DNA from: Cinclus cinclus
Taxonomy: Eukaryota; Chordata; Aves; Passeriformes; Cinclidae
Direction: 5' to 3'
DNA length: 64,000 bases
Assembly (NCBI RefSeq): GCF_963662255.1
Contig: NC_085049.1
Span: forward strand, 65,953,158-66,017,157
Of this stretch, positions 45,701 to 56,952 are shown piece after piece. Under the pieces are notes generated by a model that saw nothing but the letters and a program-made list of their open reading frames with translations, had not been told where the DNA came from and did no database searches. Position 1 is the stretch's first letter, and every line of letters begins with the position of its first letter. The position numbers and the translations under genes were made by a program.

Positions 45701-46385
45701 TCCCGGGACAACCCACTCCATGCCAGCCCGTTTATCCCGGGACACCCCAGCTCCATGGCCACGCGTTTATCCCGGGACACCCCAGATCCATGGCCACGCG
45801 TTTATCCCGGGACACCCCAGATCCATGGCCACGCGTTTATCCCGGGACACCCCAGCTCCATGCCCACCCGTTTATCCCAGGACACCCCAGCTCCATGCCC
45901 ACCCGTTTATCCCGGGACACCCCAGCTCCATGCCAGCCCTCTTATCCCGGGACAACCCAGCTCCATGGCCACGCGTTTATCCCGGGACACCCCAGCTCCA
46001 TGCCCACCCGTTTATCCCAGGACACCCCAGCTCCATGGCCACGCGTTTATCCCGGGACACCCCAGCTCCATGCCAGCCCCTTTATCCCGGGACACCCCAG
46101 CTCCATGCCAGCCCGTTTATCCCGGCTGCAGCCGCGGGCGCCGTACCGGGAGGGGCTGCAGACGGCGGCGCTGCTGTAGAAGTCAGTGAAGCGCAGCCCG
46201 CGGGCCGCCAGCCGGTCCAGCTGTGGCGTGGCGGACGAAGGGTGCCCGTAGCTGCCCAGGTCACCGTAGCCCAAATCGTCCGCCAGCACCAGCACGAAGC
46301 TGGGGCGGGCGGTGGCCGCGGCTCGCACGGGCGGCGGCAGCAACAGCAGCAGCAGCCAAGGGTGGTACCGGCCCTGCGGCCCCAT
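42795..46385 (-). CDS. ARSA: Arylsulfatase A (lysosomal cerebroside-sulfatase)
   Basis: Hydrolyses sulfate esters, chiefly cerebroside 3-sulfate, in lysosomes. Eight exons: 46147-46385, 45356-45596, 44941-45159, 44229-44398, 43708-43832, 43479-43606, 43201-43303 and 42795-43102, giving 1533 bases and 510 residues, the usual family length. A Leu-rich signal peptide is followed by ADDLGYGD (Asp36, Asp37 metal ligands). The formylglycine motif is CSPSR (Cys76). GKWHLG, YSHDQ, SHHTH, SDN (Asp288, Asn289) and [11 protein letters not shown] (Lys309) supply the other active-site residues. Two N-glycan sequons (NLTC, NQS) are kept; the third mammalian one is lost. All introns are GT-AG except intron 2, where the homologous donor is CAG|CTGAGA. 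The next in-phase GT would add six residues. Product identity is secure; expression depends on how intron 2 is spliced. Confidence 0.95.
44766..44905. repeat. Perfect pentanucleotide tract (CTCTC)28 in ARSA intron 3
   Basis: Twenty-eight uninterrupted CTCTC units (140 bp) lie in intron 3, 35 bp from the exon 3 donor. On the ARSA sense strand this is a pure GAGAG purine tract. Perfect purine/pyrimidine tracts of this length are prone to length change and can adopt triplex structures. Confidence 0.97.
45630..46136. repeat. 35-bp minisatellite filling ARSA intron 1
   Basis: About 14 units with period 35 bp, each with GTTTATCCCGGGACACCCC and AGCTCCATG followed by a variable CCAC/GCCAGC segment. 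They occupy most of the 550-bp intron 1 (45597-46146). Units carry CCCGGG; two carry CCCAGG. Confidence 0.93.
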
Positions 46386-46495
46386 GGCGATGGCCTCGGG
46401 GTGCCCCGGGTGTCCCGGTGCTGTCCCCGGTGTCCCCGGTGCTGTCCCGGGGCGGTGCCGGCAGGAGCCGAGACGATCGCGTGATGCAAGCGACG

Positions 46496-46505
46496 GTCAC
46501 GTGGC
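46496..46505. promoter_or_regulatory. CLEAR-like E-box in the ARSA promoter
   Basis: GTCACGTGGC lies 111-120 bp upstream of the ARSA start codon. It matches nine of ten positions of the GTCACGTGAC CLEAR consensus bound by TFEB-family factors in lysosomal genes. The location in a lysosomal hydrolase promoter supports the call; occupancy is not shown. Confidence 0.6.
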
Positions 46506-46516
46506 CCGCGATGCAG

Positions 46517-46531
46517 GCTGGGAGTTGTAGT
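46517..46531 (-). promoter_or_regulatory. ZNF143/SBS-type core promoter motif
   Basis: The minus strand reads ACTACAACTCCCAGC, close to the vertebrate promoter motif ACTACAATTCCCAGC recognised by ZNF143. It lies just upstream of the CLEAR-like site, fitting a TATA-less housekeeping promoter for ARSA. Confidence 0.6.
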
Positions 46532-46603
46532 CCCGAGTGGCCCTGTCAAGCGCGGGGTGCCAGGATGGGGCATCTAGGAATAGGCGTCCCAGGGAATGGC
46601 ATC

Positions 46604-46948
46604 TGTAGAAAACGAGGTCCGCTTTCCTGGGAAATTTTTTAAAAGATTTAATAGAAGGCAATAAGAGGCAATAAAGCAAAAGGTTATAAAGGCCGGGTGC
46701 TCAGCATTCAGCCAAGAGCACGCCTGCTGCTTTGGAGATGCCCCTTAAATTCATCAGACAGTTTAATATTCATAGACCTATCATACGTTTTCAAACTTTC
46801 CTACAAACTGTTTTCCATACTCCAGGAACTGTTTTACATGGCCACTCCTTGGGTCCACCTTTTTAGAACATGTGTGTTTCTTGGCCGTGGTCTTAATTTA
46901 CTTTTCTTATCTTAATTTTATTTTAGGTTGTGGTCTTCAATTTCTACA
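46604..46948 (-). mobile_element. LTR-like element upstream of ARSA
   Basis: A 345-bp A/T-rich element bounded by perfect 8-bp inverted ends, TGTAGAAA and TTTCTACA, with TG...CA termini. On the minus strand it has a TTTATAA box (near 46685-46691) followed after ~40 bp by an ATTAAA-type polyadenylation signal, as expected for a small solo LTR. No coding region and no obvious target-site duplication. It begins about 220 bp upstream of the ARSA start codon and reads toward it. Confidence 0.55.
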
Positions 46949-47334
46949 GACAGTCAGAGCTGGTAGCTGGTGTATCAGTAGCAGGTGTCTTCACTGGGTC
47001 TTATCCAACCAAGCACTACAAAAACACTTTATCAGCCTATGTTATTCCTAAAGAAAACTACATCTTAACAACCATTTCAACACCACATATCCAACCTAAT
47101 ATTTGCAAAAACCCGATACCAGAATATGCATTTATAAGAGCATCCCAGAGTACAGGATTGCCTCTGGGCAGCTCAGGAATATCCCCAGGGAGGAGACACC
47201 ACTCTGGGCTGAGCACTGCCCCAGTGCAGAGCTTGTGTCTTCTGAGATTTCTGGGATCTCCCGATTCCTGGGACCAGCCCCTGCCCATTCCTCTGCTGCT
47301 ACCCCTGGACCTCCAAAACAGAGCCTGGGCCCTA
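46949..47334. other. Unassigned A/T-rich segment between LTR and right array
   Basis: No gene family is recognised. The sequence is A/T-rich to about 47150 and then of mixed composition before array homology resumes near 47335-47413. It could be further transposon-derived sequence. Confidence 0.3.
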
Positions 47335-47857
47335 CTCCTACAGCAGGAGTGGGATGGGGAGCCCTGGCAGCTCAGAGGCAGAAGCTGGTGACATAGGGGA
47401 CAGCAGATTAGGGTGGCAGCCCCAGCAGCTCCACAAGACTCCAGGACTCGCAGCTCCAGCTGCCCCCATTCCTGTCCCTCTCAGAGACTTTTCCTGGGAT
47501 TGGGACACCTGAGGCTCTGCTGGAGGAGTCCTGGGCTGGAGAAGTTTCTCCCTCTCTCCATCTGGCAGTCCCATCCTCCCCTCCCCTCCCTGGCTACCTC
47601 CCATCTGCCCCCAACCTCACTCATTTTTCCCAAATTGCCCCATCTTTGTTTTTCCCAGGAGACTGAACTGGACAACGTGGACAGCTGGAAACAGGAACAA
47701 CTCTAATTCAAAGACAAACTGAGTTCACCGTTGGGGTGGGCCCAGGGCTCAGCACGGACAGGGCACAGCAGCCCTGGGCACGGAGGCTGCCTTGGGCACC
47801 ACAGTCATGGCCCCAGCTGGGAATGGTTGCCAGAACTGGATCAGCTCATCCTGCTGC

Positions 47858-50800
47858 TCAGGTTTTCTTTCCCTTCAGGAACTGCAGGAGCTCCAGCACC
47901 AGATTCAGGAATTTCCCCAGGATTTGTTGTTGGAATGAAATCACCGTAGAATCCTCTGGTTCTGGGTTGGGATTCTCCAGATCGCTCAAGTCTGAGTCCG
48001 GCCCAGGCTCTTCCTCTGGTTCTGGGGGTGGCAGTGGGAAGGGCTCTGCAGGAGGAACATCAGCTCCAGGTGGGAGCAATCCCATCTGCACCTGGATCCA
48101 GGTGTGGAAGTGCTGGGTGGAGGTGAACACCCCGGGTCGCTTGGCCCCGGCACAGCCTCGGCCCCAGCTGGCCAGTCCCACCAGCCAGAAGTAGTCACCA
48201 ACGTTGTCCTTGCAGACCAGAGGTCCCCCGATGTCCCCCTGCACCCAGAGAGAGGGGTCAGGGGCTGCTGCCATTGCTCTTCCCATCCCGACCCCGCCAG
48301 AGCCGCGTTCCTGGCTGGATTCCCATGGGAAGGCTCTGCTCTGGGGCTGGGGGCTCCAGGCTGGCAGCAGGATGGGGCTGGTTCAGGGTGGGCTCTCTCT
48401 CATCTCTGCACAGTCAGCAGGGCTGGGCAGGCAATGGATATTCCAGGATATCCACACCTGGGGGTGCTGGGAGAACCAGGTGGGCTCTGTGGGCAGTGGC
48501 AGGCCTTGGGGACAAGGGGACACTGGGCAGGGACACACGGATGGGCAAGGGACACATGGATGGGGAAGGGAAACTCATCAGTGGAAGGGCCCTTGGGATG
48601 GGAGGACACCGGGCAACGCCCAGCCAGTGCCAGGCCGTGTTTGGGACCCCTGTGCTGGGTGTCAGGGATTCCATGGGGCCGTGTTTGGGGTCCCTGTGCC
48701 CCAGACCCTGTGCCCACGCCCACCCCTGGCAGGTGTCGATGCCGCCCCGCGGGTACCCCGCGCACAGGTCCTGGGGGTGCACGGCCCCCCCGTACCAGCG
48801 GCTGCTGTTGCAAAGCTGGACGTCCATGAGCTGCACCTTGGCCTCCTGCAGCACCAGGCGTGGGCTCCGGGCTGGGGGCACAGAGGGCACTGAGCACCCG
48901 GCACCGGCCTGGGCACAGCCCCTTGCCCAGGGCCGGGCCGTGCCCCTGTCCCGCTCTGGCCCTGCCCAAGGCTCCGGGGCACGGCCCAGATGTGGCTCGG
49001 GCCTGCTTTGGCCTCTGCCCCGGGCCGGCCCGGCCGTGTCCCTGTGGTTGCCAACCCCTCCTCAGCCCCGTGGGGCACTGACCGCTGCCCGGGGTGGCTC
49101 TCCAGCCCGCAATGTAGCAGGTTTTCAGCTCGGGCACTGCCAGGGAGCTGTCGGGCACACAGCCCAGCTGGATGTAGTCGCTGCACTCCACGGGCTGGTC
49201 CATCCTCAGGAGGTCAATGTTGCTCCTGGCCGTGGCGGCCACGTAGCCATTGTGCACCAGGATCTGCTTGATCTGGAACACCTCGGCCTTGTGGCCCGGC
49301 TTAGCCAGATCCGTGGCCCCGATCAGCACCTTCCAGTGGAAGACAGCAGTGGGAGGGCCATGGAGAGTGACAGGGAGCAGAGGCAGGACCAGGGAATGCC
49401 TGGGCTGTCCCAGCCCAGCCATTCGCAGCCTTCTTTGTCCCGCAGCAGGGAGGGGAGGCAGCCGCGGAACAGCACAGGGTGCTGCAAGCTGGGCACCTGT
49501 CCCTGCCATGGGGACATCCCTGACCCTGCCTTATGGACATTGCTGTCCCTGCCACAGGGACATCCAGGATCCTGCTGCGGGGTCATCCCTGTCCCTGCTG
49601 TGGGGACATCTGTGACCTTTCATGGGCACATCCCTGATCCTCTTGTAGGGACATTCCTGATATTGTTGGGCTCTCATCCCTGTCCCTGTTGGGATCCCAT
49701 CCCTGTCCCTGTTGGGTCCCAACACTGTTCCTGCTGGGATCCCATCCCTGTTTTTGCTGGGATCCCATCCCTGTCCCTCTTGGGATCTCATCCCTGTCCC
49801 TGCTGGGATCCCAGCCCTGTCGCTGTTGGGATCCCATCCCTGTCCCTGCTGGGTTCCAACACAATTCCTGCTGGGATCCCAACCCTGTTCTTGCTGGGAT
49901 CCCATCCCTGTTCCTGCTGGGATCCCATCCCTGTCCCTGTTGAGTCCCATCCCTGTCCCTGCTGGGTCCCAACACTGCTCCTGCTGGGATCCCAACACTG
50001 TTCCGGCTGGGATCCCATCCCTGTCCCTGTAGGGATCCCATCCCTGTCCCTGTTGGGATCTCACCCCTGTCCCTGCTGGGATCCCATCCCTGTTCCTGCT
50101 GGGATCCCTTCCGTGTTTTTGCTGGGATCCCATCCCTGTCCCTGGAGGCATCTCATCCCTGTTCCTGCCTGGATCCCATCCCTGTCACTGTTGGGATCCC
50201 ATCCCTGTCCCTGTTGGGTCCCAACACTGTTCCTGCTGGGATCCCATCCCTGTTTTTGCTGGGATCCCATCCCTGTCCCTCTTGGGATCTCATCCCTGTC
50301 CCTGCTGGTATCCCAGCCCTGTCCCTGTTGGGATCCCATCCCTGTCCCTGTTGAGTCCCATCCCTGTCCCTGCTGGGTCCCAACACTGCTCCTGCTGGGA
50401 TCCCAACACTGTTCCGGCTGGGATCCTATCCCTGTCCCTGTAGGGATCCCATCCCTGTCCCTGTTGGGATCCCATCCCTGTCCCTGTTGAGTCCCATCCC
50501 TGTCCCTGCTGGGTCCCAACACTGCTCTTGCTGGGATCCCAACACTGTTCCGGCTGGGATCCCATCCCTGTCCCTGTAGGGATCCCATCCCTGTCCCTGT
50601 TGGGATCTCACCCCTGTCCCTGCTGGGATCCCATCCCTGATCCTGCTGAGATCCCTTCCGTGTTTTTCCTGGGATCCCATCCCTGTCCCTGGAGGCATCT
50701 CATCCCTGTTCCTGCTGGGATCCCATCCCTGTCCCTGTTGGGATCCCATCCCTGTCCCTGTTGGGTCCCAACACTGTTCCTGCTGGGATCCCATCCCTGT

Positions 50801-53800
50801 TTTTGCAGGGATCCCATCCCTGTCCCTCTTGGGATCCCATCCCTGTCCCTGTTGGGATCCCATCCCTGTCCCTGTTGGGTCCCAACACTGTTCCTGCTGG
50901 GATCCCATCCCTGTTTTTGCTGGGATCCCATCCCTGTCCCTCTTGGGATCTCATCCCTGTCCCTGCTGGGATCCCAGCCCTGTCCCTGTTGGGATCCCAT
51001 CCCTGTCCCTGCTGGGTTCCAACACAATTCCTGCTGGGATCCCAACCCTGTTCTTGCTGGGATCCCATCCCTGTTCCTGCTGGGATCCCATCCCTGTCCC
51101 TGTTGAGTCCCATCCCTGTCCCTGCTGGGTACCAACACTGCTCCTGCTGGGATCCCAACACTGTTCCGGCTGGGATCCCATCCCTGTCCCTGTAGGGATC
51201 CCATCCCTGTCCCTGTTGGGATCTCACCCCTGTCCCTGCTGGGATCCCATCCCTGTTCCTGCTGGGATCCCTTCCGTGTTTTTGCTGGGATCCCATCCCT
51301 GTCCCTGGAGGCTTCTCATCCCTGTTCCTGCTGGGATCCCATCCCTGTCCCTGTTGGGATCCCATCCCTGTCCCTGTTGGGTCCCAACACTGTTCCTACT
51401 GGGGTCCCATCCCTGTTTTTCCAGGGATCCCATCCCTGTCCCTGTTGGGATCCCATCCCTGTCCCTGCTGGGTCCCAACACTGTTCCTGCTGGGATCCCG
51501 ACCCTGTTCCTTTTCGCATCCCATCCCTGTTTCCGCTGCGATCCCATTCCTGTCCCAGTTGGGATCCCATCCCTGTCCCTGTAGGGTCCCATCCCTGTCC
51601 CTGCTGGGTCCCAACACTGTTCCTGCTGGGATCCCATCCCTGTCCCTGTTGGGTCCCAACACTGTTCCTGCTGGGATCCCATCCCTGTTTTTGCTGGGAT
51701 CCCATCCCTGTCCCTCTTGGGATCTCATCCCTGTCCCTGCTGGGATCCCAGCCCTGTCGCTGTTGGGATCCCATCCCTCTCCCTGCTGGGTTCCAACACA
51801 ATTCCTGCTGGGATCCCAACCCTGTTCTTGCTGGGATCCCATCCCTGTTTTTGCTGGGATCCCATCCCTGTCCCTCTTGGGATCTCATCCCTGTCCCTGC
51901 TGGGATCCCAGCCCTGTCGCTGTTGGGATCCCATCCCTGTCCCTGCTGGGTTCCAACACAATTCCTGCTGGGATCCCAACCCTGTTCTTTCTGGGATCCC
52001 ATCCCTGTTCCTGCTGGGATCCCATCCCTGTCCCTGTTGAGTCCCATCCCTGTCCCTGCTGGGTCCCAACACTGCTCCTGCTGGGATCCCAACACTGTTC
52101 CAGCTGGGATCCCATCCCTGTCCCTGTAGGGATCCCATCCCTGTCCCTGTTGGGATCTCACCCCTGTCCCTGCTGGGATCCCATCCCTGTTCCTGCTGGG
52201 ATCCCTTCCGTGTTTTTGCTGGGATCCCATCCCTGTCCCTGGAGGCTTCTCATCCCTGTTCCTGCTGGGATCCCATCCCTGTACCTGTTGGGATCCCATC
52301 CCTGTCCCTGTTGGGTCCCAACACTGTTCCTACTGGGGTCCCATCCCTGTTTTTGCAGGGATCCCATCCCTGTCCCTGTTGGGATCCCATCCCTGTCCCT
52401 GCTGGGTCCCAACACTGTTCCGGCTGGGATCCCATCCCTGTCCCTGTAGGGATCCCATCCCTGTCCCTGTTGGGATCTCACCCCTGTCCCTGCTGGGATC
52501 CCATCCCTGTTCCTGCTGGGATCACTTCCGTGTTTTTGCTGGGATCCCATCCCTGTCCCTGGAGGCTTCTCATCCCTGTCCCTGTTGGGATCCCATCCCT
52601 GTCCCTGTTGGGATCCCATCCCTGTCCCTGTTGGGTCCCAACACTGTTCCTACTGGGGTCCCATCCCTGTTTTTCCAGGGATCCCATCCCTGTCCCTGTT
52701 GGGATCCCATCCCTGTCCCTGCTGGGTCCCAACACTGTTCCTGCTGGGATCCCGACCCTGTTCCTTTTCGCATCCCATCCCTGTTTCCGCTGCGATCCCA
52801 TTCCTGTGCCAGTTGGGATCCCATCCCTGTCCCTGTAGGGTCCCATCCCTGTCCCTGCTGGGTCCCAACACTGTTCCTGCTGGGATCCCATCCCTGTCCC
52901 TGTTGGGTCCCAACACTGTTCCTGCTGGGATCCCATCCCTGTTTTTGCTGGGATCCCATCCCTGTCCCTCTTGGGATCTCATCCCTGTCCCTGCTGGGAT
53001 CCCAGCCCTGTCGCTGTTGGGATCCCATCCCTCTCCCTGCTGGGTTCCAACACAATTCCTGCTGGGATCCCAACCCTGTTCTTGCTGGGATCCCATCCCT
53101 GTTTTTGCTGGGATCCCATCCCTGTCCCTCTTGGGATCTCATCCCTGTCCCTGCTGGGATCCCAGCCCTGTCGCTGTTGGGATCCCATCCCTGTCCCTGC
53201 TGGGTTCCAACACAATTCCTGCTGGGATCCCAACCCTGTTCTTTCTGGGATCCCATCCCTTTTCCTGCTGGGATCCCATCCCTGTCCCTGTTGAGTCCCA
53301 TCCCTGTCCCTGCTGGGTCCCAACACTGCTCCTGCTGGGATCCCAACACTGTTCCGGCTGGGATCCCATCCCTGTCCCTGTAGGGATCCCATCCCTGTCC
53401 CTGTTGGGATCTCACCCCTGTCCCTGCTGGGATCCCATCCCTGTCCCTGTTGGGTCCCAACACTGTTCCTGCTGGGATCCCATCCCTGTTTTTGCTGGGA
53501 TCCCATCCCTGTCCCTCTTGGGATCTCATCCCTGTCCCTGCTGGGATCCCAGCCCTGTCGCTGTTGGGATCCCATCCCTGTCCCTGCTGGGTTCCAACAC
53601 AATTCCTGCTGGGATCCCAACCCTGTTCTTTCTGGGATCCCATCCCTTTTCCTGCTGGGATCCCATCCCTGTCCCTGTTGAGTCCCATCCCTGTCCCTGC
53701 TGGGTCCCAACACTGCTCCTGCTGGGATCCCAACACTGTTCCGGCTGGGATCCCATCCCTGTCCCTGTAGGGATCCCATCCCTGTCCCTGTTGGGATCTC

Positions 53801-56471
53801 ACCCCTGTCCCTGCTGGGATCCCATCCCTGTTCCTGCTGGGATCCCTTCCGTGTTTTTGCTGGGATCCCATCCCTGTCCCTGGAGGCTTCTCATCCCTGT
53901 TCCTGCTGGGATCCCATCCCTGTCCCTGTTGGGATCCCATCCCTGTCCCTGTTGGGTCCCAACACTGTTCCTACTGGGGTCCCATCCCTGTTTTTCCAGG
54001 GATCCCATCCCTGTCCCTGTTGGGATCCCATCCCTGTCCCTGCTGGGTCCCAACACTGTTCCTGCTGGGATCCCGACCCTGTTCCTTTTCGCATCCCATC
54101 CCTGTTTCCGCTGCGATCCCATTCCTGTCCCAGTTGGGATCCCATCCCTGTCCCTGTAGGGTCCCATCCCTGTCCCTGCTGGGTCCCAACACTGTTCCTG
54201 CTGGGATCCCATCCCTGTCCCTGTTGGGTCCCAACACTGTTCCTGCTGGGATCCCATCCCTGTTTTTGCTGGGATCCCATCCCTGTCCCTGGAGGCATCT
54301 CATCCCTGTTCCTGCTGGGATCCCATCCCTGTCCCTGTTGGGATCCCATCCCTGTCCCTGTTGGGTCCCAACACTGTTCCTGCTGGGATCCCATCCCTGT
54401 TTTTGCTGGGATCCCATCCCTGTCCCTCTTGGGATCTCATCCCTGTCCCTGCTGGTATCCCAGCCCTGTCCCTGTTGGGATCCCATCCCTGTCCCTGCTG
54501 GGTTCCAACACAATTCCTGCTGGGATCCCAACCCTGTTCTTGCTGGGATCCCATCCCTGTTCCTGCAGGGATCCCATCCCTGTCCCTGTTGGGATCCCAT
54601 CCCTGTCCCTGTTGAGTCCCATCCCTGTCCCTGCAGGGTCCCAACACTGCTCCTGCTGGGATCCCAACACTGTTCCAGCTGGGATCCCATCCCTGTCGCT
54701 GTAGGGATCCCATCCCTGTCCCTGTTGAGTCCCATCCCTGTCCCTGCTGGGTCCCAACACTGCTCTTGCTGGGATCCCAACACTGTTCCGGCTGGGATCC
54801 CATCCCTGTCCCTGTAGGGATCCCATCCCTGTCCCTGTTGGGATCTCACCCCTGTCCCTGCTGGGATCCCATCCCTGATCCTGCTGAGATCCCTTCCGTG
54901 TTTTTCCTGGGATCCCATCCCTGTCCCTGGAGGCATCTCATCCCTGTTCCTGCTGGGATCCCATCCCTGTCCCTGTTGGGATCCCATCCCTGTCCCTGTT
55001 GGGTCCCAACACTGTTCCTGCTGGGATCCCATCCCTGTTTTTGCTGGGATCCCATCCCTGTTTTTGCAGGGATCCCATCCCTGTCCCTCTTGGGATCCCA
55101 TCCCTGTCCCTGTTGGGATCCCATCCCTGTCCCTGTTGGGTCCCAACACTGTTCCTGCTGGGATCCCATCCCTGTTTTTGCTGGGATCCCATCCCTGTCC
55201 CTCTTGGGATCTCATCCCTGTCCCTGCTGGGATCCCAGCCCTGTCGCTGTTGGGATCCCATCCCTGTCCCTGCTGGGTTCCAACACAATTCCTGCTGGGA
55301 TCCCAACCCTGTTCTTGCTGGGATCCCATCCCTGTTCCTGCTGGGATCCCATCCCTGTCCCTGTTGAGTCCCATCCCTGTCCCTGCTGGGTACCAACACT
55401 GCTCCTGCTGGGATCCCAACACTGTTCCGGCTGGGATCCCATCCCTGTCCCTGTAGGGATCCCATCCCTGTCCCTGTTGGGATCTCACCCCTGTCCCTGC
55501 TGGGATCCCATCCCTGTTCCTGCTGGGATCCCTTCCGTGTTTTTGCTGGGATCCCATCCCTGTCCCTGGAGGCTTCTCATCCCTGTTCCTGCTGGGATCC
55601 CATCCCTGTCCCTGTTGGGATCCCATCCCTGTCCCTGTTGGGTCCCAACACTGTTCCTACTGGGGTCCCATCCCTGTTTTTGCAGGGATCCCATCCCTGT
55701 CCCTGTTGGGATCCCATCCCTGTCCCTGCTGGGTCCCAACACTGTTCCTGCCGGGATCCCGACCCTGTTCCTTTTCGCATCCCATCCCTGTTTCCGCTGC
55801 GATCCCATTCCTGTCCCAGTTGGGATCCCATCCCTGTCCCTGTAGGGTCCCATCCCTGTCCCTGCTGGGTCCCAGCCCTGTTCCTGCTGGGATCCCATCC
55901 CTTTCCCTGTTGGGATCCCAACACTGTTCCTGCTGGGATCCCATCTCTGTCCCTGTTGGGATGCCATCCCTTTCCCTGTTGGGATCCCATCCCTGTCCCT
56001 GCTCCTCCTTACCCTGCCCTAACCAAGCAGCTGGCCACTGTCAGCACTCACTGGGGGTGGATGAGTGCCCCCGAGCACATGTGCCACGTGCCATTGTCCA
56101 AGGTGGCCTGGATGCTGATGACACCAGGCCAGGCCCCTGGGTGGACCCCAGTGCCACCCATGTCCTGCGAGGTGTCTTCGAAAGAATCCCAGGATCCATA
56201 GTCAGAGTCCTGGGAATTTTCGGGAACCAGTGATCTGTGGTCAAACGCCATGGGCTGGAGCCCGCAGGTGCCTCTGGAAGCACAAAGCCATCAATGCCCT
56301 GCTCGGGGACAGCAGGGACAGGGACACCCAAGGGGCTCCTCTGTGCCCAGGCTGTGCCAGGGACCCCCCGAATGTCCCTGAGCCCCCCGGGGACACTGAC
56401 CTGCACGTGTCCCAGGTGGCCCCCACGGGCCAGGTCAGGGCCAGCAGGACGAGCAGTCCCAGCAAAGCCAT
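47858..56471 (-). pseudogene. Acrosin-like pseudogene copy 13 with giant minisatellite intron
   Basis: Exons by homology: 56401-56471, 56013-56273, 49083-49335, 48726-48871 and 47858-48238. Intron 2 is 6.7 kb and almost wholly minisatellite. Lesions: TGA at 56048-56050, exon 3 acceptor CAC, and exon 4 donor GG, the largest set of splice defects of any copy. The tail has PPGADVPP and EEEPGPDSD variants. Exon 2 uses the ATGGCGTTTGACC synonymous form also seen in copies 2, 12 and 14. Confidence 0.83.
49673..56001. repeat. 6.3-kb expanded 23-bp minisatellite
   Basis: Roughly 275 units of the 22-23-bp GGGATCCC-centred repeat lie inside intron 2 of copy 13. A higher-order structure is visible: a rare variant containing TTTTCGCATCCC recurs at 51511, 52765, 54086 and 55772, within larger blocks whose variant order is repeated. 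The gene's sense strand is G-rich, with successive GGG triplets such as GGGACAGGGATGGGATCCC. Confidence 0.97.
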
Positions 56472-56952
56472 CGGTGCCATCGCAGGCGGCAGAGGCAGGA
56501 CCGAGGTGTCACCTCTGGTGCCCACCGCCCTGGCAGTGCCCATGGTGCCACCAGGCCAGGCTGATGTTACACAGGGGCCGGTTCCATGTGTAGGGCATGG
56601 TGGCCTCAGGTAGGGCACAGGGGGGCTCAGAGCTGTGGAACCCTGGAATGGTTTGGGTGGGAGGGACCTGAAGGATCCCACTGGATCAGAGGGCATGTCC
56701 TGGATCCAGGGATCCCAGTGTCCTGGCACCGAGGGCACAGTGGGGGCAGTGGGATGGGGCAACTCAGAGCCAGGAGCTGGTAACACAGGGGACAGCTCTG
56801 TGTGGAAGCTGCAGCTCAGGGTGGCACCTGCAGCAGCTCCACAAGACTCCAGGACTCGCAGCTCCAGCTGCCCCCATTCCTGTCCCTCTCAGAGACTTTT
56901 CCTGGGATTGGGACACCTGAGGCTCTGCTGGAGGAGTCCTGGGCTGGAGAAG

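Noticed and set aside
49673..56001. Long Cys/Pro-rich and Gln/Asp/Gly-rich repeat 'proteins'
   Set aside because: A 23-bp unit without stops keeps all frames open and gives a 23-residue period. There is no start context, domain or independent evidence of coding.
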